From: Bacteroidales bacterium
Lineage (GTDB): Bacteria > Bacteroidota > Bacteroidia > Bacteroidales > UBA932
Assembly (NCBI GenBank): GCA_017535125.1
Contig: JAFXUS010000057.1
Span: forward strand, 62,001 to 126,000
Direction: 5' to 3'
DNA length: 64,000 nucleotides
A program made the translations under genes and the position numbers. This document shows positions 25,726-33,453 of the stretch, piece by piece; position 1 is the stretch's first letter, and each line of letters opens with the position of its first letter. A model generated the notes under the pieces. The model was not told the origin of the DNA, searched no databases, and saw only the letters and a program-made list of their open reading frames with translations.

Positions 25726-27537
25726 TCAGTCGAAGAATTTGCCGTCTCCGTCGGAGTCGATGGTTTGTGCCAGTTTCTCGATATTGAGACTGCGGGCGGA
25801 GGCGTCCACAATCTCTTTGTAAATACCTCCGGCACGGTAAACCTCGTCCGGATTGCCGCTTTGCTCCACCCGGCCCTGCTGCAGGGCGTAGATGATGTCG
25901 GAGTCGATGATCTGTGAGATGGAGTGCGAGATCATGATGACCGTACGGTCCTGCTTGATGGCGTCGATGCTGGCCTTGATCTGCTCGGTCGCGATGGCGT
26001 CGAGCGAGGCGGTGGGCTCGTCCAGGAAGATGATGGGCGGGTTCTTGAGGAACATGCGTGCGATGGCGATGCGCTGCTGCTGGCCGCCGGACAGGTCGGC
26101 CGCCTTGTTCTGGAAGCCCTTGGGCAGGGCCATGATCTGGTCGTAGATGTAAGCTTTGCGGGCGGCTTCTTCCACCTCTTCGAGTGTGGCGTCCGGCCGG
26201 CCGTAGCGGATGTTCTCCTCGATGGTTCCGTCGAAGATGTGGTTCTTCTGCAGGACCAGGCCGATATTTTCCCGGAGGTAGCGGGTATCCCATTCACGCA
26301 GATCCACGCCGTCCAGCTTGATGGTTCCGCAATCCGGTTCGTAGAACTTGTCCAGCAGGTTCACGACGGTGGATTTGCCGGCGCCGCTCAGGCCCACCAG
26401 GGCCGTGATCTGACCGCTGCGTATGGTCATGTTGATGTCGTGCAGCGCCTTGTTGCCGTTGGGGTAGGTGAAGTCCACATGGGAGATCTCAAAGTTGCCC
26501 AGGACCTTGTCCGGCCGGTAGCTGCCGCTCGGCTCGATCTCCTCTTCGGAATCCAGGATGCCGAAGAAGCCCTCTGCGTAGATGAGCGCGTCGTTGACGT
26601 CGTCGAAAATGCGCTGTAGCTGGGTGATCGGGGCGATGACGTTGCTGAAGAGCATCACGTGGTACATGATCTTACCGATGGTCATGCCGGGATAGCCTTT
26701 CAGCACCAAATAGGCGGTCAGGATGATCACCAGCACGGTTCCGACCTGTTTGACGAAGCTCTTGAGTCCGTTGTAGTAGAAGGCCACGCGGCGGGTCTTC
26801 ATCTGGTTGGCCGTGACCTGGTTCTGGATGTCCAGCTGCTTCTGCGCCTCGATGCGTTCGCGGTTGAAACTCTTGATGACGTTGATCGAGTCGATGATGT
26901 TCTTGATGCCCTGGCTCTTGGATTCCAGGTGGGAACGCATTTCCCGGCGCCAGCCCTTGAGCCGCTTGGCCTGCCGGTAGGTGATCCAGAAATAGAAGGG
27001 TACGATTCCCAGCGCCACCAGGCCTACGTAGACGTTGGCGGCGAACATGAGGATCAGGGCCAGCGCGGCGCTCGTGAAGAGGGGCAGGAGGTCGATGAAG
27101 AAGTTCTGCACTGTGCGCGACAGGCTGCTGACACCCTGGTCGATACGCGCCTGAAGCTTGCCGGTGGCGTTGTCGTCGGTGTTGAAGTAGGCCATGCGGA
27201 AGGTCAGCACCTTCTCGATGACGGCCTGCGAGAGGTCGCGCGAGACAAAGATGCGCATGCGCTCGCCGTAGTAGTTCTGCGCAAAGGTGATGAGCGCGGA
27301 GATGACTTCCTTGCCCAGCAGCACGACGCTGATGATCGTGAGGATGCGGGCGGCCTGTGCCCAGGTGAAATTTGTGCCGATCAAGGCATTGATGGCATCC
27401 ACGGTGCGGTCGAGCACGATGGCGTTGACCTGCGCCATCAGGGAACCGACCAGGGTCAGCACAAGGGTGATGACCACCAGCCAGCGGTAGGGCCGCACAA
27501 ACGGCCTGATATTCTTGAATAGGCCGAATAAGTTCAT
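25726..27537 (-). CDS. ABC exporter, fused permease and ATPase (MsbA/MDR type)
   Basis: 603 residues. Six membrane segments fill residues about 15-310. The nucleotide-binding domain has Walker A GLSGAGKST at 382-390, Q-loop VLQKNHIFDGT, signature LSGGQQQ at 482-488, Walker B IIFLDEP and a switch His in ISHSISQI. It works as a dimer exporting lipids or hydrophobic compounds. It follows parE by 3 bases and precedes the TPR membrane gene by 2, so it is one operon. Substrate unknown. Confidence 0.9.
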   Translation of the reverse strand: MNLFGLFKNIRPFVRPYRWLVVITLVLTLVGSLMAQVNAIVLDRTVDAINALIGTNFTWAQAARILTIISVVLLGKEVISALITFAQNYYGERMRIFVSRDLSQAVIEKVLTFRMAYFNTDDNATGKLQARIDQGVSSLSRTVQNFFIDLLPLFTSAALALILMFAANVYVGLVALGIVPFYFWITYRQAKRLKGWRREMRSHLESKSQGIKNIIDSINVIKSFNRERIEAQKQLDIQNQVTANQMKTRRVAFYYNGLKSFVKQVGTVLVIILTAYLVLKGYPGMTIGKIMYHVMLFSNVIAPITQLQRIFDDVNDALIYAEGFFGILDSEEEIEPSGSYRPDKVLGNFEISHVDFTYPNGNKALHDINMTIRSGQITALVGLSGAGKSTVVNLLDKFYEPDCGTIKLDGVDLREWDTRYLRENIGLVLQKNHIFDGTIEENIRYGRPDATLEEVEEAARKAYIYDQIMALPKGFQNKAADLSGGQQQRIAIARMFLKNPPIIFLDEPTASLDAIATEQIKASIDAIKQDRTVIMISHSISQIIDSDIIYALQQGRVEQSGNPDEVYRAGGIYKEIVDASARSLNIEKLAQTIDSDGDGKFFD

Positions 27538-27540
27538 GGT

Positions 27541-29442
27541 CTATATGTTCACGTCTTCCAGCTCCTCTTCGGAACGGAGGTTGGCGCGAATGAAGTTCTG
27601 GCGCTCCAGCGTGTTGTCGCCCATGTAGAAGGACATGATGTCCGCGATGGACTCCTCTTCGGCCAGTTTCACCAGGTCGAGGCGCATCTCAGGGCCGATG
27701 AAGTGCACGAATTCCTCGGAACTGATCTCACCGAGACCTTTGAAGCGCGTGATCTCCACGCCGGTCTTGAGGGCGCTGACGGCCTTTTCCTTCTCCTCGG
27801 GAGAGTAGCAATAGCGGTTCTCCTTCTTGTTGCGGACGCGGAAGAGGGGAGTCTGCAGGATGTGCACGTGCCCGCGACGGATCAGGTCGGGATAGTACTT
27901 CATGAAAAAGGTCAGCACGAGCATGCGGATGTGCATGCCGTCATCATCGGCATCGGTAGCCACGATGATGTTGTTGTAGCGGAGATTCTCCAGGTCGTCC
28001 TCGACGCCCAGGGCGGAAATGAGCAGGTTCAGTTCTTCGTTCTCCGCCACCTTCTTGCGGCTCTCCTTGTAGCAGTTGATCGGCTTGCCGCGCAACGAGA
28101 AGACAGCCTGGTAATTGGCGTTGCGGGCCTTGGTGATCGTTCCGCTTGCGGAATCGCCCTCGGTGATGAAGATGGAAGACGCTTCGATGTTCTCCTGCGT
28201 CTTTTCGGTGACCTTGTCGTTGTAGTGGAAGCGGCAGTCGCGCAGTTTGCGGTTGTAAACGTTGGTGCGCTTGTTGCGCTCGCGCGTCTTCTTCTGGATG
28301 CCGCTGATCTCCTCGCGCTCCTGCTGGGAGGCCTTGATCTTCTCTTCGATCACGGGCACGATCTCCTTGTGGATGTGCAGGTAGTTGTCGAGGTTCTTGG
28401 AGACGAAGTCGTTGACGTAGGAGCGGATGGTCGGGCCGATGTCGGTCTTGAGGGCGCCGGACTCGTCGTGGAACTGCTTCTCCCACATGTAGTTGGAGCC
28501 GAGCTTGGTCTTGGTCTGGCCTTCGAAGTTCGGTTCCTGGATCTGGATGCTGATGGCCCCGACCACGCCCTGGCGGCAGTCGGTGGGGTCGTAATTCTTC
28601 TTGAAGAACTCCTTCAGGGTCTTGGCGATGGCTTCGCGGTAGGCCGCGAGGTGCGTGCCGCCGTCACGGGTGTTCTGGCCGTTGACGAAGGAAGAGATGT
28701 TCTCGCCGTAGGCGTTGCAGTGGCTCAGGACGATCTCGATGTCCTCGCCTTCGAGGTGGATGGGCGGGTAGAGCGGCTCGTCGCTGAGCAGGTTCTCGTT
28801 GACGAGGTCCAGCAGGCCGTTCTCGGACTTGTAAGGCGTGCCGTTGAGGTTGAGGGTCAGGCCTTTCTTGAGGTAAGAATAGTTCTTGACCATCGTCTCG
28901 ACGTAGTCCATGTTGTAGGCGTACTCGCCGAACATCATCTTGTCCGGGGTGAAGGTGACGAGGGTGCCGTTCTTTTCGTTTGTGCTGTCCTTGCCGCTTT
29001 CCTTGAGCTCTCCGCGCTCGAACCGCGCCCAGGAGCACTCCCCATCGCGGTAGGAGCAGACATAGAAATTTTCCGACAGGGCGTTGACGGCCTTGGTGCC
29101 GACGCCGTTGAGTCCGACGGACTTCTTGAAGACTTTGTCGTCGAACTTGCCGCCGGTGTTGAGGATGCTCACGGCCTTGACCACGGAATCCAGCGGAATG
29201 CCGCGGCCGAAGTCACGCACGGTGACGTCGTTCATCTGGATGGAGATGCGGATCTCCTTGCCGTAGCCCATCGCATATTCGTCGATGGAGTTGTCCACGA
29301 TCTCCTTCAGGAGGACGTAGATGCCGTCGCCGGGGTTGTTGCCGTTGCCGAGGCGGCCGATGTACATACCCGGACGAAGACGTACGTGCTGTACGCCTTC
29401 GAGGGTGCGTATGTTGTCGTCTGTGTAGTTACTATTTGGCAT
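27541..29442 (-). CDS. parE: DNA topoisomerase IV subunit B-type ATPase
   Basis: 633 residues. The GHKL ATPase has EIVDNSIDEY, GRGIPLD and GLNGVGTKAVNAL. The transducer follows, then TOPRIM with ITEGDSASGTI and ATDADDDGMHIRML, and the C-terminal FKGLGEISSEEF. Length and the short TOPRIM tail fit ParE rather than the longer GyrB, although the two are hard to separate without a tree. The partner parC is not in the window. The start overlaps the DUF1573 gene by 11 bases. Confidence 0.88.
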   Translation of the reverse strand: MPNSNYTDDNIRTLEGVQHVRLRPGMYIGRLGNGNNPGDGIYVLLKEIVDNSIDEYAMGYGKEIRISIQMNDVTVRDFGRGIPLDSVVKAVSILNTGGKFDDKVFKKSVGLNGVGTKAVNALSENFYVCSYRDGECSWARFERGELKESGKDSTNEKNGTLVTFTPDKMMFGEYAYNMDYVETMVKNYSYLKKGLTLNLNGTPYKSENGLLDLVNENLLSDEPLYPPIHLEGEDIEIVLSHCNAYGENISSFVNGQNTRDGGTHLAAYREAIAKTLKEFFKKNYDPTDCRQGVVGAISIQIQEPNFEGQTKTKLGSNYMWEKQFHDESGALKTDIGPTIRSYVNDFVSKNLDNYLHIHKEIVPVIEEKIKASQQEREEISGIQKKTRERNKRTNVYNRKLRDCRFHYNDKVTEKTQENIEASSIFITEGDSASGTITKARNANYQAVFSLRGKPINCYKESRKKVAENEELNLLISALGVEDDLENLRYNNIIVATDADDDGMHIRMLVLTFFMKYYPDLIRRGHVHILQTPLFRVRNKKENRYCYSPEEKEKAVSALKTGVEITRFKGLGEISSEEFVHFIGPEMRLDLVKLAEEESIADIMSFYMGDNTLERQNFIRANLRSEEELEDVNI

Positions 29443-29794
29443 TCTTCGTGACGGTGCCCTTGAGGTGCAGGATGACGGGTTTCTTCTGGGCGGAGGTGTA
29501 GACCGTGAGGGTCTTGTCGAAGGTGCCCGTGCCTTCGTCGTTGGAATACGTGGCAGTGATCACGCCCTTTTCGCCCGGGGCGATCGCTTCACGCGGCCAC
29601 ACGACGTCGGTGCATCCGCAGGAAGGAACGACGGCGAAGATCGAGAGGGGCTCGTCCGCGTCGTTGGTCACGGTAAAGGTGCAGGTCTGTTTGCCGGCCT
29701 TGGTGCTGATTTCGCCAAAGTCGTGCACAGTCTTGTCAAACTGGATGGGTGCTGCGAGTGCGACAGCAAGCAAGATTGTCAAAATTGTCTTCAT
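29432..29794 (-). CDS. DUF1573 domain-containing exported protein
   Basis: 120 residues with a short signal (MKTILTILLAVALA). One DUF1573 Ig-like domain is seen: FDKTVHDFGEIS, FTVTNDADEPLSI, VVPSCGCTDVVWP with the conserved CGC, then PGEKGVITATY. Such proteins are abundant in Bacteroidetes envelopes; their function is not firmly known. It is the promoter-proximal gene of the parE operon. A TAAATTTG box lies only 5 bases before the ATG. Confidence 0.88.
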   Translation of the reverse strand: MKTILTILLAVALAAPIQFDKTVHDFGEISTKAGKQTCTFTVTNDADEPLSIFAVVPSCGCTDVVWPREAIAPGEKGVITATYSNDEGTGTFDKTLTVYTSAQKKPVILHLKGTVTKNAK

Positions 29795-29799
29795 AACTG

Positions 29800-29807
29800 C
29801 AAATTTA
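29800..29807 (-). promoter_or_regulatory. -7 promoter element TAAATTTG for the DUF1573/parE operon
   Basis: Minus-strand TAnnTTTG match 5 bases before the ATG at 29794, so the mRNA is probably leaderless or nearly so. Confidence 0.6.
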
Positions 29808-29819
29808 CGAAAAAATGAT

Positions 29820-29827
29820 TACTTTTG
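29820..29827 (+). promoter_or_regulatory. -7 promoter element TACTTTTG for the ferredoxin gene
   Basis: Plus-strand TAnnTTTG match about 50 bases before the ferredoxin ATG. Confidence 0.5.
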
Positions 29828-29877
29828 TCCCGGTTTTTGCAAATAACGGACCGAACACACACTAAATTTTACTGATA

Positions 29878-30051
29878 ATGGCTTACAAGATTAATCCTGA
29901 CACCTGCGTGGCATGTGGTACTTGCCAGGGTGAATGCCCCTCCGGCGCTATCCAGGAGGGTGATGTTTATACCATCGACCCGAACGTCTGCATCGACTGC
30001 GGCACTTGCGCCGATGCCTGCCCGATGGGCGCCATTGCTCCGGCTGAGTAG
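29878..30051 (+). CDS. 2x[4Fe-4S] ferredoxin
   Basis: 57 residues: MAYKINPDTCVACGTCQGEC, P at 21, and a second motif CIDCGTCADACP. This gives eight cysteines in two CxxCxxCxxxCP sets, as in clostridial-type ferredoxins. It is an electron carrier, plausibly for the pyruvate:ferredoxin oxidoreductase encoded at 36340-39870. It is a single-gene unit with its own promoter and a strong terminator 28 bases downstream. Confidence 0.95.
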   Translation: MAYKINPDTCVACGTCQGECPSGAIQEGDVYTIDPNVCIDCGTCADACPMGAIAPAE

Positions 30052-30078
30052 TCTGCAACGCTAGGTTGACACTTTACG

Positions 30079-30103
30079 GGACCCGATTTTCGGGTCCTTT
30101 TTT
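30079..30103 (+). terminator. Intrinsic terminator after the ferredoxin gene
   Basis: GGACCCG pairs perfectly with CGGGTCC around a 5-base loop, followed by six T. Confidence 0.9.
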
Positions 30104-31526
30104 ATTTCAAAATTCTTCCGGCGCAGAGGGTATAGCGGATGCAGCCGGAGTTGGCTGCATAGACCCAGTTGGAGATCAGGTGGTGGCAGGGCTGCATCTG
30201 GGGGACGCCAAGGTCGATGAGGACGGCGTCGGCCTGTTTGCCGACGGCGATCTCTCCCGCGTCGATGCCGAAGAAATCGGCGCCGTTCTTCGTGGCCCAG
30301 CGGAAGACCTCGCCGGCGGGGAGGAGGGAGGCGTCGCCGGCCAGTTTGGCCAGCAGGGCGGCGAATTTCATCTCTTCGCGCATGTCGAGGTTGTTGTTGG
30401 AAGAGACGCCGTCGGTGGCCAGCGTGATGCGACAGCCGGATTCGAGCGCCAGTTCATACGGGAAACGGCCGCTGCCCAGTTTCATGTTGGAGCAGGGGCA
30501 GTGCGCAATCGTCACGCCGCGCTGCGCGAGGATCTTCCATTCTTCGGCGTCCACGTGGACGCAATGGGCCGCGATGACGTCCTGTCCCAGGAAGCCGAGC
30601 TTGTCGAGGAAGCGCACCGGTGTGGTGCCGTGCGCCTTGATGCAGTCTTCGACTTCGCGACGCGTCTCGCTGAGGTGGATGTGCAGCAGCATGCCGTGGT
30701 GGCGCGCGAAATTGGCGCAGCGCTTGAGGTGTTCGGCGCTGACCGTATAGACGGAATGCGGCGCCATCACGAGCTGGATGCGCCCGCCGGTGGGGTCCTT
30801 CCAGTTCTTGATGTAGTCCTTGAGGGCTTCCGCCTGCGATTTGGGGTGGTTGTCCAGGATCGTGATGCCGATGGCGGCGCGCATCCCGGAGGCTTCCACG
30901 GCGGCAACGGCCTCTTCGGGATCGAAGTACATGTCGTTGAAGAAGGTGGTGCCGCCTGCGGCCATTTCCCGGACGGCGAGTTCGTTGCCAAGCCGGATGT
31001 CGTCGGAAGTCATCTTGGCCTCGAAGGGCCACACGTCCTGCTCCAGCCACTCCTGGAGCGGTTTGTCGTCGGCGTAGCCGCGCATCAGGGTCATGGCGGC
31101 GTGGGTGTGCGTGTTGAAGAAGGACGGGAGAATCGCGAGGCCGTCCGCCTCGATGACGCGGTCGGCAGGTGTGTCCTCCGGGGCGTCCAGGTCAGCGAAA
31201 CGGTCGTGCCGGGTCAGGATGTTGGTCTTGCGCCCGTCCAGCAGCACATGTTTGATCAGGATGCGCTCCGGGATGCGGAATTCATTGTCCAGCTCCTTGT
31301 AGTTTGCCAGGATCCTCTCCGCGTGCTGCAGGAACAGCCGGCCGCGCGCGGTCGGTTCCACGTGGCCTCGCCCCCGTTCGAAAAGGGCGCCGCCGACGGA
31401 CTTCTCCAATTCGGAAATATGCTGGCTGACGGCGGGCTGGCTGATGCCGAGCGCCTTGGCCGCCGCGGTGAAACTGCCGAGCTCCGCCACCCGGGCGAAA
31501 ACGCGCAATCTGAAATCTTCGAACAT
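30102..31526 (-). CDS. LysR-type HTH fused to an amidohydrolase (SAH/MTA or chlorohydrolase-like deaminase)
   Basis: 474 residues in one uninterrupted frame. Residues 1-62 are a LysR winged HTH (LGSFTAAAKALGISQPAVSQ) with the usual linker helix to about 80. The LysR ligand-binding domain is absent. From about 88 an amidohydrolase of the TrzN/MtaD family follows with all expected active-site residues: His140/His142 (THTH), His284, Glu287 (HLSE), His321 and Asp372 (TDG). It may be an enzyme that also senses its substrate and regulates DNA. The start at 31526 is the normal LysR start. No internal ATG fits a separate hydrolase. Confidence 0.82.
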   Translation of the reverse strand: MFEDFRLRVFARVAELGSFTAAAKALGISQPAVSQHISELEKSVGGALFERGRGHVEPTARGRLFLQHAERILANYKELDNEFRIPERILIKHVLLDGRKTNILTRHDRFADLDAPEDTPADRVIEADGLAILPSFFNTHTHAAMTLMRGYADDKPLQEWLEQDVWPFEAKMTSDDIRLGNELAVREMAAGGTTFFNDMYFDPEEAVAAVEASGMRAAIGITILDNHPKSQAEALKDYIKNWKDPTGGRIQLVMAPHSVYTVSAEHLKRCANFARHHGMLLHIHLSETRREVEDCIKAHGTTPVRFLDKLGFLGQDVIAAHCVHVDAEEWKILAQRGVTIAHCPCSNMKLGSGRFPYELALESGCRITLATDGVSSNNNLDMREEMKFAALLAKLAGDASLLPAGEVFRWATKNGADFFGIDAGEIAVGKQADAVLIDLGVPQMQPCHHLISNWVYAANSGCIRYTLCAGRILK

Positions 31527-31550
31527 TGTGTTATTGTTTATGCTTATCTG

Positions 31551-31558
31551 CAAAGATA
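31551..31558 (-). promoter_or_regulatory. -7 promoter element TATCTTTG for the LysR-amidohydrolase gene
   Basis: Minus-strand TAnnTTTG match about 24 bases before the ATG at 31526. Confidence 0.6.
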
Positions 31559-31571
31559 GCATTTTCTAACG

Positions 31572-31602
31572 AAAAAAGCACCTGCGAGCCGCTCGCAGGT
31601 GC
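31572..31602 (-). terminator. Intrinsic terminator after the acyl-CoA synthetase gene
   Basis: An 11-bp perfect stem GCACCTGCGAG/CTCGCAGGTGC with a 3-base loop, followed on the minus strand by six T, 25 bases past the stop at 31627. Confidence 0.9.
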
Positions 31603-31626
31603 CTGAAAGTTTTTCATGTATTAAGT

Positions 31627-33291
31627 TTACTTATACATAAAGCGTTTGATGCTGCCTTTCGGCGTCTTGGCAAACGGGGTGAAGAGCACCTCGTAGCCGC
31701 GGACGCTGGAGTAGGCTGGAATCTTCTCGTTGAGGGTGGCGAGGTTCGCGTCCATGATGCTCGTGAGCGTGTCGGCGTCGATGTTCTGGTCTGCCAGCAT
31801 CGTCTGGTCCGGGACAATCAGCGCCGTGAGCTGCCCGTTGCGCCCGACCACGATGGATTCCTGGACGTAGGGGAGTTGGTTGAGGACGACTTCGATCTCT
31901 TCCGGGAAGATGTTCTGCCCGTTGATGCCGAGAATCATGCTCTTGCTGCGGCCCACGAGGAAGGTGCGTCCCATCTCGTCGATGGTGCCGAGGTCGCCGG
32001 TGCGGAACCAGCCGTCGTTCGTGAAAACGGCGCGGGTGGCTTCGGGATTCTTATAATACCCGGAGAAGACGACGTGTCCGCGGACGAGGACCTCGCCGGC
32101 CACCTTGTGCGGGTCCGGGGAGTCGATCTTGAGTTCGATTCCTTCCGGGACGGGCTCGCCGCATTCTTTCATGACATAGGTCTCCTTGTGGCCCAGGGTG
32201 ATGGTGGGGGTGCATTCGGTCATGCCGTATCCCGTCACGAACGGAACCTTGAGCTGCTCGAGGAAGAGGCGCTCGAGCTGTTCCGGCATGGCGGCGCCGC
32301 CCGTGATCAGCAGACCGAGGTTGCCGCCGAACGCATTCATGAAGATGGTCCGGAGGGCTTTGCAGAAATCGGGGTTGTTCCGGTAGTCGGCGAGCTTGGC
32401 GCTGCCGCTCTTGCTGCGGATGAATTCCCCGATGGTGTCGTCGATCATCTTGTTGATGATGAGCGGCACGGCGAAGAAGACATAGGGCTTGTAGTCGCGC
32501 AGGGCCGGTTTGAGGTAGGCCGGCACCGGCGGCACGAAGAGGATGCAGAGGGTCATGCCGTAGCAGAGCGGGGCCATCAGGTCATAGACCAGGCCGAAAA
32601 TATGGGCATAGGGGAGTACGCTCACGTAGTTGTCTTCCCTCTTATAGGGGAAATGGTTGGGAATCAGCTGGATGTTCGAGCTGAAGTTGCGGATGGAGAT
32701 CATCACGCCTTTCGGATTTCCGGTGGAGCCGGAGGTGTACATCAAGGCGCAGAGCTCGTCCAGCGGACGGTCCGGATAGTGGACGTCTTCGGCGCGAAGC
32801 CCGTCGGGATGGGCGGCGGCAAACAGCGCGTCGCGCGTCTCATAAATCTGCGCGAAGTTGCCGCGTGCAGCCAGCAGCTCGCCGCTCTTGGTATCGATGG
32901 CGCCCAGGAGCTGGGGCATGGCCTCAAAGTCCATCTTGTCGAAGATCGCCTTCTCCGTATAAAGGATGCGGCTGTCGGAATGCCCCACCAGGTTCATCGT
33001 GTCCGCGGGAGTGAATCCGTTGAAAAGCTGTACGGCCACGAATCCGCCCGTCTGGGCGGCGAAGAAGGTCTTGGCCCAGCCAGCACTGGAGCGTGCGTTG
33101 ATGGCGATCTTGTCGCCGGGAAGGAGCCCGGCGGCCCGCCACCACAGGGTGGTCTTTTCAAGTTCTGCGGCCAGCTCCCCGTAGGTGATGCCGGGCTGGT
33201 TGTATTCGACGAGGGCTGTTTTGTTCCAGCACGCCTTGACGGATTGTTCGAAGCGACGCAGGAAACTGTCTTTGAGAGTCAGATCGTACAT
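31627..33291 (-). CDS. AMP-forming long-chain acyl-CoA synthetase family protein
   Basis: 554 residues of the ANL superfamily. The P-loop is MYTSGSTGNPKG (about 190-200), with YGMTECTP, the adenylate-binding GWFRTGDLG and the hinge VGRSKSMI, and a C-terminal Lys in KTPKGSIKR. It activates a fatty or other carboxylic acid to the acyl-CoA (or acyl-AMP) using ATP. It is a single-gene unit with promoter at 33323-33330 and terminator at 31572-31602. Chain-length preference cannot be told. Confidence 0.9.
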   Translation of the reverse strand: MYDLTLKDSFLRRFEQSVKACWNKTALVEYNQPGITYGELAAELEKTTLWWRAAGLLPGDKIAINARSSAGWAKTFFAAQTGGFVAVQLFNGFTPADTMNLVGHSDSRILYTEKAIFDKMDFEAMPQLLGAIDTKSGELLAARGNFAQIYETRDALFAAAHPDGLRAEDVHYPDRPLDELCALMYTSGSTGNPKGVMISIRNFSSNIQLIPNHFPYKREDNYVSVLPYAHIFGLVYDLMAPLCYGMTLCILFVPPVPAYLKPALRDYKPYVFFAVPLIINKMIDDTIGEFIRSKSGSAKLADYRNNPDFCKALRTIFMNAFGGNLGLLITGGAAMPEQLERLFLEQLKVPFVTGYGMTECTPTITLGHKETYVMKECGEPVPEGIELKIDSPDPHKVAGEVLVRGHVVFSGYYKNPEATRAVFTNDGWFRTGDLGTIDEMGRTFLVGRSKSMILGINGQNIFPEEIEVVLNQLPYVQESIVVGRNGQLTALIVPDQTMLADQNIDADTLTSIMDANLATLNEKIPAYSSVRGYEVLFTPFAKTPKGSIKRFMYK

Positions 33292-33322
33292 TTTCTTCGT
33301 TTTTTTCGTTAAATCTGAGTCG

Positions 33323-33330
33323 CAAAATTA
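33323..33330 (-). promoter_or_regulatory. -7 promoter element TAATTTTG for the acyl-CoA synthetase gene
   Basis: Minus-strand TAnnTTTG match about 31 bases before the ATG at 33291. Confidence 0.5.
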
Positions 33331-33453
33331 GTGGCATGCCCCCGCCCGGGCAAGCAAGTGTGAGTGGCGGCCGGATAAAGTGACGAAACGCCGATTTGGC
33401 GGACAAATCGGCGTTTCTGGGGGATAAAAATCCCGTTATGTCAAGTTTCGTCC

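Noticed and set aside
25724..26293. Upstream extension of the TPR protein frame into the ABC transporter gene
   Set aside because: It overlaps the NBD coding sequence in another frame; the signal peptide fixes the start at 25723.
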